Source of the DNA: Agromyces luteolus
Lineage (GTDB): Bacteria; Actinomycetota; Actinomycetes; Actinomycetales; Microbacteriaceae
Direction: 5' to 3'
DNA length: 64,000 nucleotides
NCBI RefSeq assembly: GCF_009729855.1
Contig: NZ_WODA01000023.1
Span: 1-64,000, forward strand
Under the pieces are notes generated by a model. The model was not told the DNA's origin. It made no database searches and saw nothing but the letters and a program-made list of their open reading frames with translations. How positions within the stretch are numbered: the stretch's first letter is position 1; every line of letters begins with the position of its first letter. Positions 34,125 to 41,357 of this stretch are shown piece by piece. The position numbers and the translations under genes were made by a program.

Positions 34125-34520
34125 ATGAGCACCCACGTGACGCCGGTCGACCCCGACGAACTCCCCACCAGCCCCGCGTTCGCCCAGGGCATGATCGCAC
34201 CGGCCGGTCCACTGCTCTTCGTCGGCGGCCAGAACGGCACGGATGCCTCGGGCACCCTGCTGAAGGGCCTCCGCGCGCAGACCGAGCAGGCGCTCCGGAA
34301 CGTGCTCGCCGTGCTCGCCGCGGCGGGCACCGGGCCCGAGCACGTCGCGAAGCTCACGATCCACCTCGCGCCCGGCATCGACCCCGCCGACGGCTTCGCC
34401 GCGAGCGCGGCCGTCTGGGGCGCGAACCGCACGGCGGTGACCGTCCTCATGGTCGCCCCGGCACGGCCGGGCGCCCTGGTCGAGGTCGACGCGATCGCCG
34501 CGATCCCGGTCGGCGAGTAG
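34125..34520 (+). CDS. RidA-family (YjgF) enamine/imine deaminase-like protein
   Basis: The 131-residue protein has the RidA fold markers: PTSPAFAQGMIAPAGPLLFVGGQNG near the N-terminus and the C-terminal ALVEVDAIAAIP. The Arg that holds substrate carboxylates in archetypal RidA is not obvious at its usual place (ANRTAVTVLMV), so it may belong to another subgroup. RidA proteins hydrolyse reactive enamines from PLP enzymes. The ATG at 34125 has gaggag upstream. Confidence 0.8.
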   Translation: MSTHVTPVDPDELPTSPAFAQGMIAPAGPLLFVGGQNGTDASGTLLKGLRAQTEQALRNVLAVLAAAGTGPEHVAKLTIHLAPGIDPADGFAASAAVWGANRTAVTVLMVAPARPGALVEVDAIAAIPVGE

Positions 34521-34618
34521 CGCCCGGGCAGGACCACGACCGAGCCCGATCGTCGCCCGGGATCCGCGTGCGCACACGGTAGCGTGGCGATGCACGCGAC
34601 GGAGCGACGAGGAGAACG

Positions 34619-34933
34619 ATGAGCACGGAGTCCATGCCGAGAACCGTGATCTGGTGGGGCGTCGCCATCACCTTGGCCGGTAGCCTGCTCGTCGCGACCG
34701 CGCCGCACGCTCTCACGGCCTGGTGGGGCGTGAACACGGCCGAGTGGAGTGCGGCGACCGCCGTGTTCGAGGTCGTCCTCGCGATCGCTCGAACCACGCT
34801 CGCACCGCTCGGCGCCGCGCTCATCGCCGCCGGCCTGGTGATGCTCTACGTCGACCGTCGCCTGCGCGGCGATCGGATCGCCGATCGCCCGCACCGGTGG
34901 CGCTTCCCGAGCGCGGAGGAGGCCGAGCGGTGA
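34619..34933 (+). CDS. Small membrane protein of unknown function
   Basis: The 104-residue protein has two strong hydrophobic helices (about 10-32 and 52-77) and a basic, Arg-rich C-terminal tail with its last residues acidic. I do not recognise the family. gaggag lies 8 nt before the ATG. The stop overlaps the GTG of the SRPBCC gene as GTGA, so they are co-translated. Confidence 0.7.
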   Translation: MSTESMPRTVIWWGVAITLAGSLLVATAPHALTAWWGVNTAEWSAATAVFEVVLAIARTTLAPLGAALIAAGLVMLYVDRRLRGDRIADRPHRWRFPSAEEAER

Positions 34934-35415
34934 CGAGCGATCATCACACGGCCGGCGGCAGCCGCGCCGTCCTGCACGGCTCGTTCGCGTTGTCGCTGTC
35001 GCGACGGGAGGCGTTCCGGCTGTTCACGGCGCGCGGCGAGGAATTCTGGGTGCCCGGCTGGGTGCCGCGGTTCTTCGTCGAGGGTGCGGACGACCTCGAG
35101 GTCGGCACGGTGTGGCAGACGCAGGACGACGACGGCCGCCCGACGACCTGGGTCGTCCTCGATTGCGAACCGGCCGCGTCCGTGCGGTACGCGCGAGTCG
35201 CGGAGGGGTGGACGGCCGGCACCGTGGCCGTTGAGTTCACCGAGACCAGCGACGGGTGCGTCGTGCACGTCGCGTACGACCTCACCTCGATGACGACGGA
35301 TGCCGCGGCCGATCTGGCGCGGTTCGCCGACGGGTGCGCCGACTACCTCGCCGAGTGGCGCGCGACGATCCTCGACCACCTGGCGTCGGGCGGCGCGATG
35401 CCCGACCCCGTCTGA
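34930..35415 (+). CDS. SRPBCC-fold protein
   Basis: The 161-residue protein fits the START/Bet v1-like helix-grip fold: HGSFALSLSRREAFRLFTARGEEFWVPGWVPRFF, then VGTVWQTQDDDGRPTTWVVLD, alternating strands and a long C-terminal helix (LARFADGCADYLAEWRATIL). These proteins bind hydrophobic ligands. No function can be assigned. It is coupled to the small membrane protein upstream by a GTGA overlap. Confidence 0.75.
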   Translation: MTSDHHTAGGSRAVLHGSFALSLSRREAFRLFTARGEEFWVPGWVPRFFVEGADDLEVGTVWQTQDDDGRPTTWVVLDCEPAASVRYARVAEGWTAGTVAVEFTETSDGCVVHVAYDLTSMTTDAAADLARFADGCADYLAEWRATILDHLASGGAMPDPV

Positions 35416-35443
35416 CCCGATCCTCGCAGTCGCTCGATCGTCC

Positions 35444-35950
35444 TCAGGCCTCGATGTCGTCGAGCCGCGCGATCACGACCTCGAGCAGGCGCGCGAGCTC
35501 ACCGCGCTCGGCATCGCCGAGATCCTGCAGCACGTCGGACTCGACGACGTCGGAACTGCGGATCGCGAGGCTGAACAGCTCCCACCCGCCGTCGGTGAGC
35601 CTCACGAGGATCCGCGTGCGGTTCTCGGCGTCGGGCGAGCGCTCGACGAGCCCGCGCTCGACGAGCTTGTCGAGGCGGTGCGTCATCGACGAGGGCGCCA
35701 CGTTCGTGAGGTCGGCGAGCTGGCTCGGGGTGAGCGCGCCGCCGTCCTTCGCGAGCGTCGCGACGACCGCCCACTCCCCCGCGGTGACGTCGAGGTCGGC
35801 GAGCTGCCGGGCGTACCACTGGTCGAGCTTCTTCGAGAGGCTCTGCACCGCGGTGATCACGCGCTGCACCGACTCCTCGCCGCCCGCGGCCACGTAGGCC
35901 GCGACCGCCCTGCGGTGCTGCTCGGCCGCACTCGGCCCGCGTCTCGCCAT
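35444..35950 (-). CDS. MarR-family transcriptional regulator
   Basis: The 168-residue protein has the MarR winged helix: GEWAVVATLAKDGGALTPSQLADLTNVAPSSMTHRLDKLVERGLVER, followed by the wing RTRILVRLTDGG. It diverges from an MFS transporter across 154 bp that contain the palindrome TTCGATATCGAA. It therefore probably represses itself and the pump. The ATG at 35950 is preferred over an ATG at 35968. Confidence 0.9.
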   Translation of the reverse strand: MARRGPSAAEQHRRAVAAYVAAGGEESVQRVITAVQSLSKKLDQWYARQLADLDVTAGEWAVVATLAKDGGALTPSQLADLTNVAPSSMTHRLDKLVERGLVERSPDAENRTRILVRLTDGGWELFSLAIRSSDVVESDVLQDLGDAERGELARLLEVVIARLDDIEA

Positions 35951-35987
35951 GCGGGAATTCTCGCACACCTCTTTCGGTTGCTAAGAT

Positions 35988-35999
35988 TTCGATATCGAA
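35988..35999. promoter_or_regulatory. Palindromic operator for the MarR regulator (predicted)
   Basis: TTCGATATCGAA is a perfect 12-bp palindrome, extended by one more T at the left. It lies 38 bp upstream of the marR start, next to a plus-strand TAAGAT box (35982-35987) that could be the -10 of the MFS gene. Position and symmetry suit a MarR dimer. Confidence 0.65.
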
Positions 36000-36104
36000 G
36001 TATTCGACACCGAAGCCACCTGCGGCGACGGTGTCGCCGCGGCGACCGGCCGCGGCATCCGTCATCGACCGTTCGACGGTCGACCACGCGAAAGGAGTGC
36101 GCCC

Positions 36105-37370
36105 GTGCGCGCGATGCTGCTCGTCCTCGCCTCGAGCATCGGTTCCCTGGGATGGGGCGGGATCCTGCCCTACCAGTACGCCTATGCCGCGGAGACGAGG
36201 GACTGGGGCGCACTCGTCGCCGCGGGCGCCGCCTCGCTGTTCTCGGTGGGCGCGCTCGTGGCCGCACCGCTCGCGGGCCGCCTGAGCGACCGGTTCCCGC
36301 CGGTGCGGGTCGCCGTCGCCGCGCAGCTCATCGGCGCCGCGGCCGCGGCCTCGCTCATCGTCGCCGACGAGCCGGGCGCGTTCCTCGCGGGCATGCTCGT
36401 GTTCGGCATGGGGCTGTCGGCCGCGGCGCCGGCGAAGCAGGTGCTCGCACTGCAGTGGTCCTCGAGCGACGACCGCCGCAAGGTGTTCGCCTACAAGTTC
36501 ACCGGCGAGGCGCTCGGCATGGCCGCTGGCGCGTTCATCGCCGGGCTCCTCGTCGACCTCGACCGGCACGACGGGCTCGACGTCGGGTTCCTCATGGCCG
36601 CGGCGGGCTTCGCCGTGTCGTCCGCCATCCTCTGGCTCGCCGGCCGCGGCGCCGTCGTGCCGACCGACTTCGCCTCCGACCCCACGGGCTCGATCCGCGC
36701 CGTCGAAGCGCGCTCGCGCGGCATCCTGCGCATCATCTTCGCCACCCCGGCGCTGCGCTGGACCGCGATCGTGACGATCACGCTCGCGCTCGGCTTCTAC
36801 GCGCAGTTCGAGGCGGGGCTGCCCGCGTACGGCATCACCGTGCTCGGCGTCGACCCGACCGTGATCGGCACCGCGGCGGCCGTGAACTGCCTGGTGATCG
36901 TCGCGATCCAGGTCGTCATGGTGCGCCTCACCGCCAAGCGCAGCGCGCCCGTGCTGCTCATGGGCGTCGGTGCGATCTGGGTGGTCGCGTGGCTCGGACT
37001 CTCGGCGGCGCAGCTCGCGCCCGGCCTCGCCGCGGCGATCTTCGTCACGACGTACGGCGTCTTCGCGGTCGGCGAGACGATCTACAGCCCGGTGCTGAAC
37101 CCGCTGACGGCGTCGCTCGCGCCGAAGGGCATGGTCGGGCAGACGCTCGGCACGATGGCGGCCCTGCAGACGGCGTTCACCGCCGCCGGGCCGCTCGTCG
37201 CCGGGGTGCTGCTCGGCGCCGGCCTCGTGGACGGGTTCCTCTGGATGCACCTCGGCGTGAGCGTGCTCGCCGTGTTCGCCGCGTGGCGCGTGCACCGCGC
37301 GCTCGTCGCGTCGCGGCGCGCGGCGGAGCCGCCGCTCACCCGCCCGATCCCGGTCGCGGGCGGGGCGTGA
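36105..37370 (+). CDS. MFS transporter
   Basis: The 421-residue transporter has 12 predicted helices. The motif A equivalent, PLAGRLSDRFPPVRVA, follows helix 2, and MVGQTLGTMAALQTAFTAAGPLVAG lies in the second half, as in drug-efflux members of the MFS. The GTG start at 36105 is supported by aaaggag 8 nt upstream. It diverges from marR and is probably derepressed by its substrate. Confidence 0.88.
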   Translation: MRAMLLVLASSIGSLGWGGILPYQYAYAAETRDWGALVAAGAASLFSVGALVAAPLAGRLSDRFPPVRVAVAAQLIGAAAAASLIVADEPGAFLAGMLVFGMGLSAAAPAKQVLALQWSSSDDRRKVFAYKFTGEALGMAAGAFIAGLLVDLDRHDGLDVGFLMAAAGFAVSSAILWLAGRGAVVPTDFASDPTGSIRAVEARSRGILRIIFATPALRWTAIVTITLALGFYAQFEAGLPAYGITVLGVDPTVIGTAAAVNCLVIVAIQVVMVRLTAKRSAPVLLMGVGAIWVVAWLGLSAAQLAPGLAAAIFVTTYGVFAVGETIYSPVLNPLTASLAPKGMVGQTLGTMAALQTAFTAAGPLVAGVLLGAGLVDGFLWMHLGVSVLAVFAAWRVHRALVASRRAAEPPLTRPIPVAGGA

Positions 37371-37473
37371 GTTCGCGGCATCTCGCGGTCGGCGGGGTAT
37401 GTGGCCCCGGGCACGAGCGGGTGGGCCGGGGGCGTCTATCGGAACATATGTGCGTATAACTCGGTTACGTGTG

Positions 37474-37486
37474 TACGATTCGGCAC
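37474..37486 (+). promoter_or_regulatory. -10 box of a leaderless promoter
   Basis: TACGAT (37474-37479) ends exactly 7 nt before the ATG at 37487, with no Shine-Dalgarno sequence between. Transcription should therefore start at or beside the start codon. Confidence 0.6.
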
Positions 37487-38104
37487 ATGAGACGTGCGGC
37501 ATCCACGATCGCGGCGGCCGTTGCGGTCGCCTGGGCGGGCGTGACGCTCACCGCATGCATGCCGTGGACCGAACCGGCCCCATCACCCACGCCGTCGATC
37601 GCATCCCCTGATTTGACTCCGACGCCGGTCGCCGGCGTCGCCTGCCAGGACCGCTTCACGGCGAAGGTCGAGTGGGGAACCGACCCGGCGACGCCGAAGA
37701 GCGCCTACCTCGCGCTCACCAACGTCGGCGATGCGGCATGCTCGCTCACCGGGTTCCCGACGGAGACCGCCCTGCTCGGCGCGTCGGGGCCCATCGAGAC
37801 GGTCGGCTACGGTCTCGACGGCGCACCGACCGCCGACGCCGAGGGCCGGGCCGGCGAGGTCGTGACCGTCGAGCCCGGCGAACGGGCGTACGTCTGGGCC
37901 CGGATCTCGCGGACGGACGCGCGCGCGAGCGACGACCCGTGCCGGCTCCCCGTCGCGGCGACGGGCGTCACGCTCGTGCTCCCGGGCGCATCCGAGCCGA
38001 TCGTGGCGGCGGCGGACGTCGAGGTGTGCGTCGACGAGGACGCGGACGACCTCCAGGTCGGCCCCGTCGACTCGGAACCGCGACCTGCGTCAGGCGACGG
38101 CTAG
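37487..38104 (+). CDS. Lipoprotein with DUF4232-like domain
   Basis: The 205-residue product has a signal peptide ending in the lipobox LTAC (Cys24) and a Pro/Ser/Thr-rich spacer. The domain that follows (YLALTNVGDAACSLTGFPTETALLGASG) is typical of the DUF4232 group of actinobacterial secreted proteins, which have unknown function. Four cysteines in the mature part could make two disulfides. The mRNA is probably leaderless. Its stop TAG shares bases with the stop of the convergent gene (CTAG at 38101-38104). Confidence 0.8.
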   Translation: MRRAASTIAAAVAVAWAGVTLTACMPWTEPAPSPTPSIASPDLTPTPVAGVACQDRFTAKVEWGTDPATPKSAYLALTNVGDAACSLTGFPTETALLGASGPIETVGYGLDGAPTADAEGRAGEVVTVEPGERAYVWARISRTDARASDDPCRLPVAATGVTLVLPGASEPIVAAADVEVCVDEDADDLQVGPVDSEPRPASGDG

Positions 38105-38385
38105 GACGCCTCCCGCAGCCCGGTGATCCGGATCACCGGCTCGCGCAGGCCGTCGTCGGTCTCCTCGAAGCCGCGCTCGAACTCGAGGCCCGAGACGTCG
38201 TAGCGCTTCGCGAGCTTGTCACGGATCGCCGCCTCGTCGCCGTCCTCACCGATGTCCCGCGGGTGCACGACCTCGACGTCGAGCACTCTCCCGCCGCCGG
38301 CAGTGACCGCAATGGCCCATCCCGAGTTCTGGACGGTGTCGCTCAGGTGCGGTCGCGCGACCGCGTGCAGTGTGTTCTCCCCCAT
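38101..38385 (-). CDS. Hypothetical small protein
   Basis: The 94-residue soluble protein, acidic overall, was not recognised. It starts MGENTLHAVARPHLSDTVQN and contains AKRYDVSGLEFERGF near the end. Codon use matches the neighbours, a TAGAGT -10 box (38397-38392, minus strand) ends 6 nt before the ATG, and the frame is fully open, which together support a real leaderless gene. It converges on the lipoprotein gene with a 4-bp stop overlap. Confidence 0.6.
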   Translation of the reverse strand: MGENTLHAVARPHLSDTVQNSGWAIAVTAGGGRVLDVEVVHPRDIGEDGDEAAIRDKLAKRYDVSGLEFERGFEETDDGLREPVIRITGLREAS

Positions 38386-38435
38386 GGCTCGACTCTACGA
38401 CGCGGATGCCGCTGCGGTCAGTGGCACCGCGAGGC

Positions 38436-38457
38436 AGGCACTCGCAGTCCCTCCCTC
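38436..38457 (+). promoter_or_regulatory. 22-bp element upstream of the XRE regulator
   Basis: This element, ending GCAGTCCCTCCCTC, matches 18 of 22 positions of 40815-40836 in the dehydrogenase/DUF2255 intergenic region. It lies 18 bp upstream of the TACCGT -10 box of the regulator gene. It is a candidate binding site of the XRE/MmyB-type regulator itself. Confidence 0.55.
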
Positions 38458-38487
38458 ACCGGCCCGATCCGGCCTACCGTTGGGGGC

Positions 38488-39375
38488 ATGGGTGACATCC
38501 GCGCCGAGATCAGGGAGTTCCTGAGCACGCGCCGCGCTCGCATCACTCCGGAGCAGGCGGGACTGCCCGCGTACGGCGGGAACCGCCGCGTGAAGGGCCT
38601 CCGCCGCGAGGAGGTCGCGATGCTCGCCGGCGTGTCGGTCGACTACTACGTGCGCCTCGAGCGCGGCAACCTCGCCGGAGCGTCCGACAGCGTGCTCGAC
38701 GCGCTCGCGAGCACCCTCCAGCTCGACGAGGCCGAGCGGCAGTACCTGTACGACCTCGCGCGCGCCGCCGGTCCGGCGCCGCGACGCGCCGCGAAGCCCA
38801 GGGTCGGCGTGCGGCCGGCCGTGCAGCAGGTGCTCGACGCGTTCACCGAGGCGCCCGCCTGGGTTCGGAACGGCCGGCACGACGTCCTCGCCGCGAACCT
38901 GCTCGGCCGGGCGCTCTACGCACCCGTGTTCGACGACCCGCACCGCCCCGTCAACACGACCCGCTTCGCCTACCTCAACCCCGCCGCGCGCGAGTTCTGG
39001 CGCGACCACGACCTCGTCATGCACGACGCCGCCGCGATGCTGCGGATGGAGGTGGGGAAGCACCCGCACGACCCCGAGCTCGTGAAGCTGGTCGGCGAGC
39101 TCTCGACGCAGAGCGAGCTCTTCCGCGAGCGATGGGCGTCGCGCGACGTGAAGTTCCACCGCAGCGGGCGCAAGCGCCTGCACCACCCCGTGATCGGCGA
39201 CCTCGACCTCGACTACGAGTCGATGGACCTGCCGAGCGAGCCCGGCCTCGTGCTCAACGTGTACACGGCCCCGGCCGGATCGCCGTCGGCCGACGGGCTC
39301 AGGCTGCTCGCCTCGTGGGCCGCCACGCATGCCGCCGAGTTCCGGGCGGCGGATGCCGGTGCACCCACCGCCTGA
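38488..39375 (+). CDS. XRE-family regulator with MmyB-like ligand domain
   Basis: The 295-residue protein has an N-terminal helix-turn-helix (VKGLRREEVAMLAGVSVDYYVRLERGN) and a C-terminal MmyB-like, PAS-type domain (AWVRNGRHDVLAANLLGRALYAP, RFAYLNPAAREFWRDHD) thought to bind small or fatty ligands. Such regulators commonly control neighbouring oxidoreductases in actinobacteria. TACCGT (38475-38480) ends 7 nt before the ATG, so the transcript is probably leaderless. Confidence 0.9.
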   Translation: MGDIRAEIREFLSTRRARITPEQAGLPAYGGNRRVKGLRREEVAMLAGVSVDYYVRLERGNLAGASDSVLDALASTLQLDEAERQYLYDLARAAGPAPRRAAKPRVGVRPAVQQVLDAFTEAPAWVRNGRHDVLAANLLGRALYAPVFDDPHRPVNTTRFAYLNPAAREFWRDHDLVMHDAAAMLRMEVGKHPHDPELVKLVGELSTQSELFRERWASRDVKFHRSGRKRLHHPVIGDLDLDYESMDLPSEPGLVLNVYTAPAGSPSADGLRLLASWAATHAAEFRAADAGAPTA

Positions 39376-39388
39376 ACCGGACGGGCGA

Positions 39389-39604
39389 TCAGCCCGGGTA
39401 CTCCTCGGCCGTGAGCAGCTCGCCCCACTCGGTCTCGGGCTCTCCCGACTCCGGGTCGGGCGCCTCCCAGAGGGCGAGGTGGCACATGAACTGCTCGGCG
39501 GATGCCCCGTGCCAGTGCCACTCGCCCGCAGGCGAGACGTCGCCGGTGAACCACGCCTCGGGGCCCTTGGCGGTCGGATGGTTCGGGAGCTTCTCGGTGC
39601 TCAT
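39389..39604 (-). CDS. Internally shortened cupin-domain protein
   Basis: The 71-residue protein reads like both ends of a cupin of about 130 residues joined together. The N-terminal part GPEAWFTGDV is followed directly by SPAGEWHWHGASAEQFMCHLALWE and the C-terminal WGELLTAEEY. In full-length relatives the two metal-binding cupin motifs lie between these parts. Here only the late HWHG segment survives, so metal binding is probably lost. The frame is open, so an in-frame deletion is inferred. It lies downstream of the dehydrogenase gene on the same strand. Confidence 0.65.
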   Translation of the reverse strand: MSTEKLPNHPTAKGPEAWFTGDVSPAGEWHWHGASAEQFMCHLALWEAPDPESGEPETEWGELLTAEEYPG

Positions 39605-39659
39605 GACGGGGTCCTCTCGTATCGTGTGCCGTCGCGGGCGATCAGCCGGGACATCCGGC

Positions 39660-40709
39660 TCAGAACCCGACCATGACCTTCAGCGCCTCGCGCGCGTCCA
39701 TGGCGGCGTAGCCTGCGGCGACGTCGTCGATCCCGACCGTGCGGTCGAAGACGCGCCCCGGGTCGATCTCGCCGTCGAGCACCTGCCGGATCGCGGGCTC
39801 GAGGTACGCGCGCACCGGGGCGGGACCGCCGGTCAGGGTCGCGTTCTTCCCGAACAGCGAGCCGAAGCCGATCGGCGCCGCCTCGTACTGCGGCACGCCG
39901 ACCCGCGAGATCACGCCGCCTGCGCGGACCACGCCGTAGGCCTGCTCGTAGGCGGGCATGTGGCCGACGGCCTCGAGGACGACATGGCTGCCCTCGCCGC
40001 CCGTGAGATCCATGACCTTCGCGATGCCCTCGTCGCCGCGTTCGGCGACGACGTCGGTGGCGCCCCACGCGACCCCGAGGTCGGTGCGCGACGCGTGGCG
40101 GCCCATCAGGATGATCCGCTCCGCCCCGAGCTGGCGCGAGGCGAGCACGGCCGAGAGGCCGACCGCGCCGTCGCCGATCACGGTGACGGTCCTGCCCGGG
40201 GCGACCCGGCCCATGTGCGCGGCGTGGTAGCCGGTGAGGTAGACGTCGGAGAGGGTCAGGAGCGAGGCGAGCAGCGGCTCGGACGCCGACGCCGGGTCGA
40301 GGTCCGGAACGACGACGAGGGTGCCGTCGGCCTGGGGCACGCGGGCGAGCTCGGCCTGGAGGCCGCTGCCGGACGCCGGTCCGAAGAACCCGCCGTGCGG
40401 GCACGAGGTGTGGACGCCCTCCCGGCAGAACGGGCAGGTGTTGTCGCTGAACGCGAACGGCACGATGACGAAGTCGCCCTTCCGGACCGTCGTGACCCCG
40501 GCGCCGATCTCCTCGACGACGGCGATGAGCTCGTGCCCCATCGCTGCGCCGTGCTCGGCGTGCGGCATCGAGTGGTACGGGTGCAGGTCGCTGCCGCACA
40601 CGCAGGCGCGCACCGCGCGGACGATGGCGTCGGTGGGCTGCTGGATCACGGGGTCGGGCACCGTCTCGACGCGGACGTCGCCGGCGCCGTACATGAACGT
40701 GGCCTTCAT
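39660..40709 (-). CDS. Zinc-dependent alcohol dehydrogenase
   Basis: The 349-residue medium-chain dehydrogenase has catalytic-zinc residues in VCGSDLHPYH and the GHE signature (AMGHELIAVVEEIG). The structural-zinc cysteines are in TCPFCREGVHTSCPHGGF, and the Rossmann motif is VIGDGAVGLSAV. It oxidises or reduces a small alcohol or aldehyde with NAD(P). The gene diverges from the DUF2255 gene; the spacer carries an element also found before the XRE regulator. The truncated cupin follows. Confidence 0.9.
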   Translation of the reverse strand: MKATFMYGAGDVRVETVPDPVIQQPTDAIVRAVRACVCGSDLHPYHSMPHAEHGAAMGHELIAVVEEIGAGVTTVRKGDFVIVPFAFSDNTCPFCREGVHTSCPHGGFFGPASGSGLQAELARVPQADGTLVVVPDLDPASASEPLLASLLTLSDVYLTGYHAAHMGRVAPGRTVTVIGDGAVGLSAVLASRQLGAERIILMGRHASRTDLGVAWGATDVVAERGDEGIAKVMDLTGGEGSHVVLEAVGHMPAYEQAYGVVRAGGVISRVGVPQYEAAPIGFGSLFGKNATLTGGPAPVRAYLEPAIRQVLDGEIDPGRVFDRTVGIDDVAAGYAAMDAREALKVMVGF

Positions 40710-40814
40710 GGGGTGGTTCGTCTCCTTCTCGGATGGATGCCGCGGGCGCCTCGCGCCCGGGCCGTGCCTCCATCCGACCGCGCCTGACGCGCGCGCGGGA
40801 GTCACTGCCGTGAC

Positions 40815-40836
40815 AGGTACCGGCAGTGCCTCCCTC
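40815..40836 (+). promoter_or_regulatory. 22-bp element between dehydrogenase and DUF2255 genes
   Basis: It ends GCAGTGCCTCCCTC and matches 38436-38457 at 18 of 22 positions. It overlaps an inverted repeat CACTGCCG (40803-40810) / CGGCAGTG (40821-40828), which fits dimer binding. It probably links the dehydrogenase, and perhaps the DUF2255 gene, to the XRE/MmyB regulator. Confidence 0.55.
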
Positions 40837-40894
40837 CGCACGCTTCGTCGGCGGGAGGATGGGATGCGATCCGCCACGACGAGAGAGGACGCCC

Positions 40895-41260
40895 ATGCCG
40901 ACCTGGACCACCGACGAACTCGCCTCCCTCGATCGGGTCCGCGAGATCCGGGTCGCGGGACGCCGCGCCGACGGCTCGCTGCGGACCCCGACGATCGTCT
41001 GGGGGGTCGTGGTCGACGGCGCCCTGTACCTGCGCTCGTACAAGGGACCCGACGGCCAGTGGTATCGAGCCGTCCGTCGACACGACGAGGGCGCGATCAC
41101 CTGGGGCGGCAGGACGGTCGACGTCTCGTTCGCGCCGGACGCCTCCAAGGACGCCGAGATCGACGCCGCCTACCTGGGGAAGTACGGCGGCGGCGGCTCG
41201 ACGCAGGCGATGATCACGAGCCCGGCCACCGAGACCACGCTGCGCGTCGAGCCGCGCTGA
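40895..41260 (+). CDS. DUF2255-family protein
   Basis: The 121-residue protein matches the DUF2255 pattern: WTTDELASLDRVREIRVAG, then PTIVWGVVVDGALYLRSYKG and a C-terminal AAYLGKYG. The fold is probably flavin-reductase-like, but no activity is known. A gagagg ribosome binding site precedes the ATG by 8 nt. It is encoded beside a regulated alcohol dehydrogenase, a pairing that may reflect a shared stress regulon. Confidence 0.8.
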   Translation: MPTWTTDELASLDRVREIRVAGRRADGSLRTPTIVWGVVVDGALYLRSYKGPDGQWYRAVRRHDEGAITWGGRTVDVSFAPDASKDAEIDAAYLGKYGGGGSTQAMITSPATETTLRVEPR

Positions 41261-41357
41261 TCGGAGGCCTCGCGGGCCTTGGGGCCGTTGCGGCATCCGC
41301 ACCGCTCTGGCAGGGTGTGCGCCGAGACCGCCGGGAAAGCCGAGGGGGCGAGGCGAC

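Noticed and set aside
34125..34520. RidA gene as part of the GH3 operon
   Set aside because: There is an 85-bp gap with its own ribosome binding site, and no functional link to sugar hydrolysis is visible.
38101..38104. Rare CTAG as a functional site
   Set aside because: It is simply the overlap of two convergent TAG stop codons.
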